Assembly (NCBI RefSeq): GCF_031599675.1
Contig: NZ_CP134223.1
Span: 4,278,001-4,342,000, forward strand
Length of the DNA stretch: 64,000 bases
From: Paenibacillus pedocola
GTDB taxonomy: Bacteria; Bacillota; Bacilli; Paenibacillales; Paenibacillaceae
Direction: 5' to 3'
A model generated the notes under the pieces. The model was given only the letters and a program-made list of their open reading frames with translations. It made no database searches and was not told the origin of the DNA. Positions 18,322 through 26,246 of this stretch are shown in pieces; the stretch's first letter is position 1, and each line of letters opens with the position of its first letter. The translations under genes were made by a program, and so were the position numbers.

Positions 18322-18870
18322 ATGCAACCTGTATTCGAAACCGAACGATTACGATTACGCCCGTTTGAACTAACCGATGCCTGCACTGTGCAGGAATTAG
18401 CCGGTGATGTTGCGGTGGCGAGAACCACCTTATCTATCCCCCATCCTTACACGCTCGAAGCGGCAGAGCAGTGGCTGACAGCATGCATTGGCAGAAAAGA
18501 TGAGGGCGAGGGTTATCCTTGGGCAATGGTAATTAAGGACAGCAACCAGCTAATCGGCTGTATGAGCCTCAATATTACCCGGCCGCATAATCACGGCGAG
18601 CTTGGCTACTGGATCGGACAACCTTACTGGGGATATGGGTATGCTTCTGAAGCGGCACAGCGCCTGGTCCGGTACGGATTTGAGGAAATACATTTAAATA
18701 GAATCTGGGCAGCGGCATTGTCCAAAAACCAGGCTTCCTGGAACGTGATGAGAAAAACCGGGATGACGCTCGAAGGGGAATTCAAACAGCACATCCTTAA
18801 ATGGGACCAATACGAGGATGTCGTCTTTTACGGAATGACCAAAGGAGATTATGAGCAGTTGACCAAGTAA
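18322..18870 (+). CDS. RimJ/RimL-type GNAT acetyltransferase
   Basis: A 182-residue acetyltransferase of the Acetyltransf_3 type. It starts TERLRLRPFELTDA, has LGYWIGQPYWGYGYASEAAQ (about 91-112) as the acetyl-CoA loop, and ends with NQASWNVMRKTGMTLEGEF. These proteins acetylate ribosomal protein N-termini or small amines; the substrate is unknown. GGAGG lies 7 bases before the ATG and a good promoter lies upstream. The aldo-keto reductase follows 26 bp later and is probably co-transcribed. Confidence 0.9.
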   Translation: MQPVFETERLRLRPFELTDACTVQELAGDVAVARTTLSIPHPYTLEAAEQWLTACIGRKDEGEGYPWAMVIKDSNQLIGCMSLNITRPHNHGELGYWIGQPYWGYGYASEAAQRLVRYGFEEIHLNRIWAAALSKNQASWNVMRKTGMTLEGEFKQHILKWDQYEDVVFYGMTKGDYEQLTK

Positions 18871-18896
18871 ACAATCTAACGGGGAGCGGATGATTA

Positions 18897-19832
18897 ATGA
18901 ATAGAAGACCGTATGGTAATACAGGGAAATCCGTATCCGAGATCGGATTCGGTGCATGGCAGCTCGGCAAAAGTCAGGATTGGGAGGCTATGTCTGAGAC
19001 TACAGCCATCGAACTGGTCCATGAGGCGCTTGAGCGCGGGATGAACTTTTTTGACACCGCTCCCAATTATGGCCTGGGTACAAGCGAAGAGCGGCTCGGC
19101 AAAGCCCTGGCTGGTAAACGCAGCAGCGCTGTCCTTAACACGAAATTCGGCCATGCGGCGGACGGCCGTACGAATTACAGTGCAGATCAGATTATCAGGT
19201 CCGTTGAAGGCAGCCTGCACCGTTTGCAGACCGACTATGTGGATTCCGTGCTGATTCATAATCCGCCGTTCGACATGCTGGACGGGAAATACGGGCACTA
19301 TGAAGAACTAGAAAAGCTCAAGGCCGCCGGCAAAATCCTTACTTACGGCGTTTCAGTCGATTCTGTCCCGGAAATGCTGGAGGTCATCAACCATACCAAG
19401 ATCGGCGTAATGGAAGTAATGTTCAATATTTTTTATCAGGAAACGGCCGAAGCCTTCAAGCTCGCCCAAGAGAATAATATCGCCCTAATCATCAAAGTCC
19501 CGCTGGACTCCGGCTGGCTCTCCGGCAAATACAACAGTCAGAGCACTTTTTCGGGAGTCCGCAGCCGCTGGTCACCAGATATTATCCGCAAGCGTTCAGC
19601 ACTGCTGGAGCGGATCAGGTTCATCACCAATGAAGAGACAACGATGACGATGGCGGCGCTGAGATTCATTCTTGCCTACCCGGAAGTGACGACCGTAATC
19701 CCAGGGGTCAGAAACAGCACTCAACTGGCTGAGAATATCGCAGCCAGTGATGGGGCGATGCCGCAGGAGCAGGTGAAGAAGCTCCAAGAGCTGTGGGAGC
19801 AGGAGATCCGGGGGCTGGAGCTGGGGTGGTGA
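18897..19832 (+). CDS. Aldo/keto reductase
   Basis: A 311-residue NADPH-dependent oxidoreductase of the AKR superfamily. The catalytic tetrad is visible: Asp and Tyr in FDTAPNYGLG, Lys in LNTKFG and His in VDSVLIHNPP. It starts RPYGNTGKSVSEIGFGAWQLG and ends with TTVIPGVRNSTQLAENIAA, which binds the cofactor phosphate. Cytoplasmic. Substrate unknown; the opening resembles the YajO/IolS-type branch. Second gene of a short plus-strand unit. Confidence 0.92.
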   Translation: MNRRPYGNTGKSVSEIGFGAWQLGKSQDWEAMSETTAIELVHEALERGMNFFDTAPNYGLGTSEERLGKALAGKRSSAVLNTKFGHAADGRTNYSADQIIRSVEGSLHRLQTDYVDSVLIHNPPFDMLDGKYGHYEELEKLKAAGKILTYGVSVDSVPEMLEVINHTKIGVMEVMFNIFYQETAEAFKLAQENNIALIIKVPLDSGWLSGKYNSQSTFSGVRSRWSPDIIRKRSALLERIRFITNEETTMTMAALRFILAYPEVTTVIPGVRNSTQLAENIAASDGAMPQEQVKKLQELWEQEIRGLELGW

Positions 19833-20147
19833 AGCGAGCTTACAAATTATGAGGCTCAATGTTCAAACTCTGCGGCCTACTCTCTCATTGCTTACACACG
19901 TAAAACAAGCAACATGTTAAGGCTCTAGATTTAAAATACAACATTCCCGTTCGTTTGCGGGCACGATGTATCTTTAAAGTTTATTATAATTAAAACCGGG
20001 TCGCAGCATTCGTTTGGTTATTGCTCCATATTTAATTAACAAAGGATTTTGCGGTACTTTGGTAAATCCCTTGTGAAGTGATTTGAACTCACTTTCTTGA
20101 CTTACCTTGAATCTTTAGCGGCTTGGCGGTTTTGAATCTGGTGACAT
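19833..20147. other. Non-coding stretch at the edge of an accessory region
   Basis: AT-rich sequence after the aldo-keto reductase. No credible reading frame, RNA gene or strong hairpin was seen before the structured repeat at 20148. Confidence 0.5.
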
Positions 20148-20176
20148 TGCCGCCCGACTCTTTCGGCACTGGGTGG
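20148..20176 (+). repeat. 29-nt structured repeat, copy 1
   Basis: TGCCGCCCG, five variable bases, then TTCGGCACTGGGTGG. A second copy at 42439-42467 matches at 26 of 29 positions, with no clear similarity beyond it. TGCCG can pair with CGGCA, and the looped CCC with the following GGG, giving an H-type pseudoknot. It lies just past the terminator of a broken minus-strand gene. Confidence 0.6.
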
Positions 20177-20177
20177 A

Positions 20178-20211
20178 TAAAAAAGACCTTGAGGATTGCC
20201 GCCCTCAAGGT
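20178..20211 (-). terminator. Terminator of the broken accessory gene at 20240
   Basis: GACCTTGAGG and CCTCAAGGTC form a perfect 10-bp stem with a short loop. On the minus strand it is followed by TTTTTTATCC. Confidence 0.85.
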
Positions 20212-20239
20212 CAATTAATATCTTATGAGTCTGTGCTGA

Positions 20240-20431
20240 CTAGATTCTACCTAATGCTCTATCAGCTTCTATTTGAAGTTGTATCTTTTTAGTTCCCATG
20301 TATTTTTGTGCAGTCCCTAGAATCGATCTGTCATTTCCGAGTATTTCCAAAACCGTAACTGAAAACACGTTCTTTAGTTGCGCATCTTCGCAATTAGATA
20401 CTTCTTCAAAATAATTAAAAATACTCTCTAG
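20240..20431 (-). pseudogene. C-terminal fragment of an accessory protein, cut by an IS remnant
   Basis: About 63 codons are open on the minus strand, from LESIFNYFEEVSNCED to KIQLQIEADRALGRI and a TAG stop. There is no start codon or ribosome binding site: the 5' part is replaced by the IS5-type remnant. The internal FSVTVLEILGNDRSILGTA and KYMG resemble small proteins found near toxin loci, but the family assignment is uncertain. Its terminator is intact. Confidence 0.6.
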
Positions 20432-20640
20432 GTCGTGTCTGAAAACTCTTCATTGAGTCAATCTGAAAATGGCAGCTACGTATACAAAAGCCAGGAATGA
20501 CTTGGCCAACTTATCGTAACGAGTAGCCACACGGCGAAAGTGTTTGATTTTATTGAAAAAGCACTCCACTAAATGGCGTTCTTTGTAGCGAAACCAATCG
20601 ACTTTCCATGGGTTTGTAGTTTCAATTTCTTGAGGGATGT
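20432..20640 (-). mobile_element. IS5-family insertion sequence remnant (C-terminal transposase fragment)
   Basis: The minus strand is open from IPQEIETTNPWKVDWFRYK through ECFFNKIKHFRRVATRYDK to FVYVAAIFRLTQ and a stop at 20450-20452. This is the conserved C-terminus of IS5-family (IS427-group) transposases. The end GAGTTTTCAGACACGACC (20431-20448, minus strand) looks like the element's terminal sequence. The N-terminal part and opposite end are missing, so the copy is dead. It separates two broken genes. Confidence 0.75.
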
Positions 20641-21040
20641 TGAAAGAACAGTCAACGCGCTTCCGACAGAATCTGCCACATAATAGTTGCTGTTTATGGA
20701 CTGAGTCACACTTCCCGGATCAATGGTATTGTCCTGATAGGCGGCCAGTTCACTGTCCGATGTGGAGATGAAATGGGTAAGAAGCTGCTTGGCTTCCGGG
20801 GACAGATTATTGTAGATCTCTTTATTCTCAAGGTTTATTTCTTCTGCTGTTATGGGCTCAGCATCCGCGCTAAGACCAGCCTCAGGTGCGAAGAAGAGAA
20901 ATCCCGGCGGGTATTGGAACGTTAAGGATGCAGAGGTGTCTTGCGCTGCAGAATCTGAAGCAAACGCGGAAAAGCTGCAGTTGAAAAATAGAGTAAATGC
21001 TAGAAGAATGCCTAAACCGTAAGCCCAATTTTTCTTAATC
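20641..21040 (-). pseudogene. N-terminal fragment of a secreted protein, truncated by the IS remnant
   Basis: On the minus strand a frame opens near 21037 with a signal peptide (KNWAYGLGILLAFTLFFNCS, then FSAFASDSAAQ). It continues through FQYPPGFLFFAPEAG and EEINLENKEIYNNLSPEAK to SNYYVADSVGSALTVLS, where the IS sequence begins. No proper start is present: the codon after AGGAG is ATT and the nearby ATG is in another frame. So both ends are damaged. Family not recognised. Confidence 0.6.
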
Positions 21041-21080
21041 CTAATGTTCTCCTATTCATATAATTGAAATCAAAAGCAGG

Positions 21081-21695
21081 CTAATCCATTCTTGTAATAT
21101 GAAAATGTTCAGCGACAACATAAAGGGAATGTTCTGCATTAACGAACAGCAGGATTTGTTCCGTTCCTGTATCGGAGTGGATAATCGGATAGGACTGGAG
21201 CGTAACCTGCATGGACTCCTTTTCCAGCACCTTGCGGTAAATATCTGCAATTTCCTGAGGCCCAGAGGTAAGTGAAATAAGGCCTTGAGTGAAACCTGGC
21301 TGAACAGGCAGAAAATCATGAATTCTATTAACAGCATTATATTTTTTTAGAAAATTAGAAAGTTCTTCAAAAAGCTGACCATAAATTTTTTCGTTTTCCG
21401 CTATCTTTTCTGGACCTAAAATCCAAAAGTAGGGTTTGTTGTATTTAAATAAAACCGGATGATCTCTCAAAATACGCAAATAAAGAAATGAGCTGCTGAT
21501 TCCAAGGTTGTTTTCACGTACATCCTCGCAATTAATGCTCCAGGAGGCATGCTTTCCTACAGTTCTTCCGTAAACCTCCTTGTACATGGTTAGGGTGAGG
21601 TGCAAGTCGTTGTCTACCCGTACGGCTTGATCAATAGAGAAATACCCCTCACCTTCTGTTAATTCATCTAGTGCATCAATAATTTGTTGAATCAA
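21081..21695 (-). CDS. Hypothetical protein in the accessory region
   Basis: About 204 residues. The TTG at 21695 lies 7 bases after AAGGAGG and gives MIQQIIDALDELTEGEGYF; an ATG at 21731 has no site. The predicted mix of helix and strand includes HASWSINCEDVREN, NKPYFWILGPEKIAEN and a C-terminal LFVNAEHSLYVVAEHF. There is no signal peptide or membrane helix. The domain is unknown; the setting suggests an immunity or accessory gene of a lost toxin. Confidence 0.6.
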   Translation of the reverse strand: MIQQIIDALDELTEGEGYFSIDQAVRVDNDLHLTLTMYKEVYGRTVGKHASWSINCEDVRENNLGISSSFLYLRILRDHPVLFKYNKPYFWILGPEKIAENEKIYGQLFEELSNFLKKYNAVNRIHDFLPVQPGFTQGLISLTSGPQEIADIYRKVLEKESMQVTLQSYPIIHSDTGTEQILLFVNAEHSLYVVAEHFHITRMD

Positions 21696-21849
21696 ATAAA
21701 TAGCCTCCTTGTTATGAAATAGAACTGACATTGCTCAAATCCGTTATCAAGCATCCCTCATCCCGACATTAAGTGAATGGAATAAACTTGTGCAAATATA
21801 ATAAATTAGGAATTGTCTGAAAAATTTAACTGTTCAACCGTTGATGTGC

Positions 21850-22010
21850 TTATAGTAGATGCGTTGAAGTACCATTGTAAAGTTCATTTACTATACTTCT
21901 TAAATCTCCATTTTGAACAGCAGATAACAATTTTTCTCTATTGGAACCAGTAAATTCAGGCATTTTGCCTAAAAGATTAGTAACACTATTTATACTACAA
22001 TTCTTATTCT
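21850..22010 (-). pseudogene. Remnant of an RHS/YD-type toxin C-terminal linker
   Basis: About 53 codons are open on the minus strand: NSVTNLLGKMPEFTGSNREK, then LLSAVQNGDLRSIVNELYNG and a TAA. The K-M-P-E-F-T-G-S and L-L-S-A-V-Q-N pattern resembles the helical segment that precedes toxin domains in RHS/YD-repeat proteins. Stops lie directly upstream and no start is visible, so it is a fragment. Family call from memory of the motif. Confidence 0.5.
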
Positions 22011-22167
22011 ATTATCATACGTGTACTCCGTATCCTGCAAATCAGTTAAAGATATTGTACTTTCATTAATCCGGTTTCCCCTCCCCGCTGTGAGAAAGAC
22101 TTTTTCAATAATAACCTTTAAGAAAATTCCATATTTTCATTACTTATCCCATTTCGGATGACTTAAC

Positions 22168-22206
22168 GCAAAAAAGACATTGAAGTCCGGAGCCCTTCAA
22201 TGTCTC
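22168..22206 (-). terminator. Terminator of the phosphoesterase gene
   Basis: GACATTGAAG and CTTCAATGTC form a perfect 10-bp stem, followed by TTTTTTGCG on the minus strand. Confidence 0.9.
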
Positions 22207-22274
22207 TTATCGAAAACTGCTATTACATTGACGACTATCCCAATTGTATCTTTTTTCTAACCATACTAACCGCT

Positions 22275-23036
22275 TCACTCACTCTCACCCAGCCGCACAT
22301 AATAGGTCTTATACCCTTCATCGCCAATCTCCAGACAGTTCATCTGCTCACCGTAAGCGCAGCCGCCGTCTATGCCGATCTTATCGCCAAGCGGGCTAAA
22401 CCAGATTCCGGGATTGTCCTGGAATTCAAAGGTGGAGGTATGGCCGAACACGACTGTCTTGTCGGTACTGGTTACCGGATGATTATAGAACGGCTCTCTG
22501 ATCCAGATAAAATCATAATCCTTCTGTGTCTTCCAGTCCGAAAGCGTTGGGTCGATTCCCGCGTGTACAAACAGATGATCCTCCGTCTCATAATAGAGCG
22601 GCAACGAACTCAGGAAATCCAGGTGACGCTTATAAGCCTGTCTGATCCAGTGTTTGATCCGGATGTACTCCTCCCAGCCGTGATCCTGCTGCACAAAATC
22701 CGCGTCTGCTCCCACGTAGCTCATGAGGGTATGGAAGCCGCCATTGTTCAGCCAGTGTATATCCAGCTTGTCTTCATCATCGCTGAGCAGCGCGTCACAG
22801 GCCATTTTGTCATGATTGCCCTTCAGCACGACAGCACCCCATTCCTCTTGGAGGGACATGACCTGCTCGACAATAGCTTTGCTGTTTGGCCCCCGGTCCA
22901 CATAATCGCCGATGAGTATGAGTTTGTCCTGATCCGGAATATAATTTACTTTGCGCAAAAGCGCGTTGAATTCCCGGTAACATCCGTGGATGTCACTGAT
23001 CACTAAAGTTCTGATGGTTTTCCCCTCCCTGCCCAT
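22275..23036 (-). CDS. Metallophosphoesterase (PPP-type serine/threonine phosphatase or Ap4A hydrolase-like)
   Basis: Up to 253 residues. The PPP metal-binding blocks are intact: SDIHGCYREF, GDYVDRGPNSK, LKGNHDKMACD, and later VVFGHTSTFEF. Relatives dephosphorylate phosphoproteins or hydrolyse diadenosine tetraphosphate (PrpE-like). The start is unclear: the ATG at 23036 has no ribosome binding site, while AGGGAGGGG lies 6 bases before an in-frame ATC that would give M-R-T-L-V-I-S-D-I-H-G, the usual beginning of the family. Confidence 0.88.
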   Translation of the reverse strand: MGREGKTIRTLVISDIHGCYREFNALLRKVNYIPDQDKLILIGDYVDRGPNSKAIVEQVMSLQEEWGAVVLKGNHDKMACDALLSDDEDKLDIHWLNNGGFHTLMSYVGADADFVQQDHGWEEYIRIKHWIRQAYKRHLDFLSSLPLYYETEDHLFVHAGIDPTLSDWKTQKDYDFIWIREPFYNHPVTSTDKTVVFGHTSTFEFQDNPGIWFSPLGDKIGIDGGCAYGEQMNCLEIGDEGYKTYYVRLGESE

Positions 23037-23076
23037 TGATGACTGTGTTTCAGAACCTATATTATAACATCAAAAA

Positions 23077-24660
23077 TCACAGCCTGACCGGCATTCGTGC
23101 AGAGCTGTCCCAGCGCCACGGTACAGAGTGTCCCTCCAGATGCAGACCGCCGTACCACACATCAATGCCTTGCACCGTCACCCGGTCCGCTGCTCCATTC
23201 AGTATCTGCTCACCAAGTGCTGTCATTGTCACCTTACGGTTCAGAAAGTCCGGGACGCGGCGAAAATCGAAGTTGTCTGCAGCCAGTGTACCGTCGATCA
23301 TCAAGAGCGGCTGTGCCCCCTGCACCATTCCCCAGAGATATAGCCAATATTCGAGATCACCCATGCCAAGCACATGCAGAGTGTCGGTTACTTGCCGGAA
23401 CAGCTCCTTAGGCGTATCCGCTCCCCTGCGCACAGCCTCAAGAGTCGTTTGCTCCACGAGGCCAAGGCCATTGTCCACAGAAGGCAGACGCGACAAGTGG
23501 GCCTGAAATGCAGCATAGGCAAAAGGCAGTGCGGATGCCTCCAGTTCTTGTCTCCTAAGCGCGAGCAGATTAGCCATCTGCATCGGATCTGGATTAGCAT
23601 AGGCCTGCCACAGTTCACTGCCCAGCTCCAGTTCCTTCTGTCCGATGCTCCGCCAAGTCCCGGACAAAGTCTTAAGCTGCGCCGGAGTCAGCTGGCCCAG
23701 ACCGTGAAACAGCTCAATGCCGGGAAACTCGCCGATGCAGAGCAGACTTAGCTTAGTGCTGCCCAGCTTTTGCCCCTTGAAATAGTGCAGCAAGTAAGCC
23801 AGCATGCTCTGATCGAACAAATCATGCTCGAACCACAGCACCACTTCATCATAGCGGTTAACCCCCCGCAGCTTCTCTTCCTGCTCCGCACAGGCTGCCA
23901 GATATTCTGCTGACGAAATGCCCATCGACTGTTCGAGCGATTGTGCGCGTATCATACGCTCAGCTTCACCGGCAGGGTTCACAAAGTTCGGCCCTGCTGA
24001 GTATACCTCTCTCCACACCAGCACATCCCCCGAAACGATGCCCTGTTTCAGCATATTGCCTACGGAATCCCCATTTACGATATGCAGCATATTCCCGCCT
24101 CCTTCATATAGGTTGTTGAACATGGAAGCAAGGTTGATGACGGGGAGTGCACCTCTCAGCTTACGCCGTCCGTCGAACAGCCTTTTTTTCAGCGCTGACA
24201 CTGGAATGTCCAGATAATCGGAGATTTCCTGCAGGGAATAGCCGTAGAAATAAAACAATTGCAGCGGCACCCGCAGCTTGTCGCTCAGGGCTGACACCGA
24301 TTGCTGCAGCACCAGTGCACCTTCCCTCCGCTCAGCGATTTCTGCGACACCTGCCGACTCTTGAGAAATGTGCATGGCATCATTCAAGGGAAGCATCGCC
24401 TGTCTCTTACGCCTCAGCGACCGCTGGCATTGTCTCACGACAATCGTCTTGAACCAACCCGGAAACGCAGACGGCAGCTGCAGCTTGCCGATATTGGTAT
24501 AAGCTTCGAGGAAAGCCTCCTGCACAGCATCTTCCGCCAGATGAACATCGTTCAGCATGTCATAAGACACCGCAAACGCCATCCCGCGAAAATGCGCCAT
24601 CAGCTGCCCAAATGCCTCAGCATCTCCTTCTTGTACCTCTTCAACCAGCCGCGTTACCAT
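23077..24660 (-). CDS. ECF-type sigma factor fused to a DUF1835-like C-terminal protein
   Basis: 527 residues. Residues 1-170 form an ECF-like sigma factor: sigma-2 around DVHLAEDAVQEAFLEAYTN and FPGWFKTIVVRQCQR, sigma-4 around LQLFYFYGYSLQEISDYLDI. From residue 191 (MLHIVNGDSVGNML, then SGDVLVWREVYSAGP and LWFEHDLFDQ) it reads as a DUF1835-like protein through to the end. AAGGAGG lies 7 bases before that internal ATG (24090), so a separate 337-residue product is possible. Sigma factors with long C-terminal domains usually sense a signal through them. No anti-sigma gene is adjacent. Confidence 0.85.
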   Translation of the reverse strand: MVTRLVEEVQEGDAEAFGQLMAHFRGMAFAVSYDMLNDVHLAEDAVQEAFLEAYTNIGKLQLPSAFPGWFKTIVVRQCQRSLRRKRQAMLPLNDAMHISQESAGVAEIAERREGALVLQQSVSALSDKLRVPLQLFYFYGYSLQEISDYLDIPVSALKKRLFDGRRKLRGALPVINLASMFNNLYEGGGNMLHIVNGDSVGNMLKQGIVSGDVLVWREVYSAGPNFVNPAGEAERMIRAQSLEQSMGISSAEYLAACAEQEEKLRGVNRYDEVVLWFEHDLFDQSMLAYLLHYFKGQKLGSTKLSLLCIGEFPGIELFHGLGQLTPAQLKTLSGTWRSIGQKELELGSELWQAYANPDPMQMANLLALRRQELEASALPFAYAAFQAHLSRLPSVDNGLGLVEQTTLEAVRRGADTPKELFRQVTDTLHVLGMGDLEYWLYLWGMVQGAQPLLMIDGTLAADNFDFRRVPDFLNRKVTMTALGEQILNGAADRVTVQGIDVWYGGLHLEGHSVPWRWDSSARMPVRL

Positions 24661-24747
24661 ACCGGACCTCTTTTCACATGTTCTTAATCTTAAGTGCCGT
24701 GATGGGGGTGAAAGGTTACAACCTGTTCGGCCTATTCTGTAATAAAA

Positions 24748-24778
24748 ACAAAACCCCGGAGAGTCTCCCCAGAGTCAT
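24748..24778 (-). terminator. Terminator of the split gene at 24827-25441
   Basis: On the minus strand CTCTGGGGA pairs with TCTCCGGGG (with wobble pairs), followed by TTTTGTTTTTATT. Confidence 0.65.
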
Positions 24779-24826
24779 AGCATCTATAGTGTACTGTCAG
24801 GTGCATACCTTTTCACTTCCGAAAAA

Positions 24827-25441
24827 TCATCCGTTCTCTTTTTCAACCTCTTCCGTGCTGTAGTACTTTTTTAACTTAGTGATGACTTCTTCGGGAATAG
24901 CACTCTTGAAGTTTAGGGACACTAGCTCGTTGATTGCCCGATTTATGGGGAACTCTAGTTCATTTGAATAATCCTTCATCTCATCCGTGAAGCCTGCAAT
25001 ACAAATGCCGTAACTCCGTTCCCCCCAGACCGCCCATTTCATAGAAGGAGGCATCCACACGAAAAGCTCGGAATTATGTAAAATCGCGTCAGCCGGGCTC
25101 TCCTCCGGACCTTGTCCGATCATATTCCAATAATCAGCAGCGGTAATGTCTTTTGGAATAATACATCAGTTGTACTGAGCAAATTCCTGATAATAATAGT
25201 TTACAGGATGTGGATCTAAGACGGCCATCAGAATATTGGAGTCACCAGAAAGTGCCATAAGCCGCTCCAGCTCATTCCAAAAAGAAAAACTCATAACAGC
25301 ATCGAAGTCGAATACTTTTATCCGCTTAAAGGGGAGTTTGAAAATCTGTTCCGGCAGCCGTTGTTCCCACTCAAACACCGGTTGCACCATATGTAATGCA
25401 TCATTAAATTTCTTAGTATCCTTAATATAATTCAGATTCAT
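24827..25441 (-). pseudogene. Hypothetical gene interrupted by one in-frame TGA
   Basis: Two open stretches in the same frame, 25441-25166 (MNLNYIKDTKKF to YYYQEFAQYN) and 25165-24827 (CIIPKDITAADYWNMIGQ to EEVEKENG), are separated only by a TGA at 25166-25168. The second has no ribosome binding site. A TGG-to-TGA change (QYN-W-CIIPKD) would explain it, leaving a single protein of about 204 residues. Family unknown. If expressed, only a 91-residue N-terminal piece is made, unless readthrough occurs or the base is a sequencing error. Confidence 0.65.
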
Positions 25442-25464
25442 TAGTCAGCTCCAATAACTCGTAA

Positions 25465-25878
25465 TTACCCGTTCTGAGCCGTTACCGGATTAACCGCAAA
25501 GATAGAATGAATGTTGCCTTCTGGATCTGCGAAGAACCCTGTGGTGTGCCCCCAGGACATTGACTTTGGAGCTGTAATTTCAGTTGCCCCTTTTGAAACC
25601 ACCTCTTGATACATCATGTGGACAGCATCTGGAGATTCACATTCGAAATTAAGTTCGAAGGCTTGCCCTTTACGCTCTTCTAAATAAGTATGGTGGTCAT
25701 TCGTGTTTTCCGCCATTAAGGTTGTTGAACAAATCGCAAGACGAATACCGCTATTTACAAATTCAGCATAATGGTTCTCTTCAATGACCGTCTCAAATCC
25801 CAAAACATCACGATAAAAGCTAGCTAATTTAGGTACATCCTGCGCCAAAACCGTAAGTCCCTCTAATTTCAATCTCAT
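25465..25878 (-). CDS. VOC family protein (glyoxalase/bleomycin-resistance fold)
   Basis: 137 residues with the two beta-alpha-beta-beta-beta modules of the vicinal oxygen chelate superfamily. It starts MRLKLEGLTVLAQDVPKLAS with FYRDVLGF, and ends GHTTGFFADPEGNIHSIF, where His and Glu are usual metal ligands. Such proteins act as lyases, dioxygenases or drug-binding proteins; the role here is unknown. It lies 23 bp upstream of the split gene and is probably co-transcribed. Confidence 0.88.
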   Translation of the reverse strand: MRLKLEGLTVLAQDVPKLASFYRDVLGFETVIEENHYAEFVNSGIRLAICSTTLMAENTNDHHTYLEERKGQAFELNFECESPDAVHMMYQEVVSKGATEITAPKSMSWGHTTGFFADPEGNIHSIFAVNPVTAQNG

Positions 25879-25946
25879 GTGCTGAACTCCACCTTTTCTA
25901 TGGTTTTTTGTTCATGATTCTCCAGATCCATAAAGAATTCGGTCAA

Positions 25947-26232
25947 CTATAATTCTGAAAAGCTCAAAATATCTTTAGTAATTTGTGAAAATAACTCCTC
26001 TGTATTTGGAAAATATCTTGTTTTAATCAGATAAACCCTGTCACTCACAATCTCTTCTGCAAAAAAATCATACGTCAAATCGGGTAGTATGGAAATAGAC
26101 GCCATATGACTTGACTGTTGAAAGAGCATACTCCAGCTTTGCTTTCTCATAAAAAATCACATTTTCGATTACAATATTCCTGTCTAACTCAGCGATCAGC
26201 TTATTTATGAATTGTTGTATGACAATTAACAC
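25947..26232 (-). pseudogene. Small accessory gene with a probable frameshift
   Basis: A GTG at 26232 behind GGAGG opens VLIVIQQFINKLIAELDRNI and runs to YGVYFHTTRFDV before a stop. The next frame continues without interruption as LTYDFFAEEIVSDRVYLIKT to KDILSFSEL. Joining the two near 26070-26090 gives one protein of about 95 residues, so a 1-nt indel is likely. It follows the next accessory gene closely. Function unknown. Confidence 0.5.
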
Positions 26233-26246
26233 TCTTAATCCTCCAA

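Larger units (their letters stand above)
21696..22274. other. Intergenic region with decayed toxin sequence
   Basis: AT-rich gap of over 500 bp. It holds the toxin-linker remnant (21850-22010) and the terminator of the phosphoesterase gene (22168-22206). Nothing else credible was seen. Confidence 0.5.

Noticed and set aside
22200..23006. Plus-strand frame of 268 codons
   Set aside because: Antisense to a metallophosphoesterase with all catalytic motifs, and starts inside that gene's terminator.
25166..25168. TGA as selenocysteine or recoded Trp
   Set aside because: No selenocysteine insertion element or selenoprotein family was seen, and TGA is used as a normal stop elsewhere (for example in the yesM gene at 898-900).
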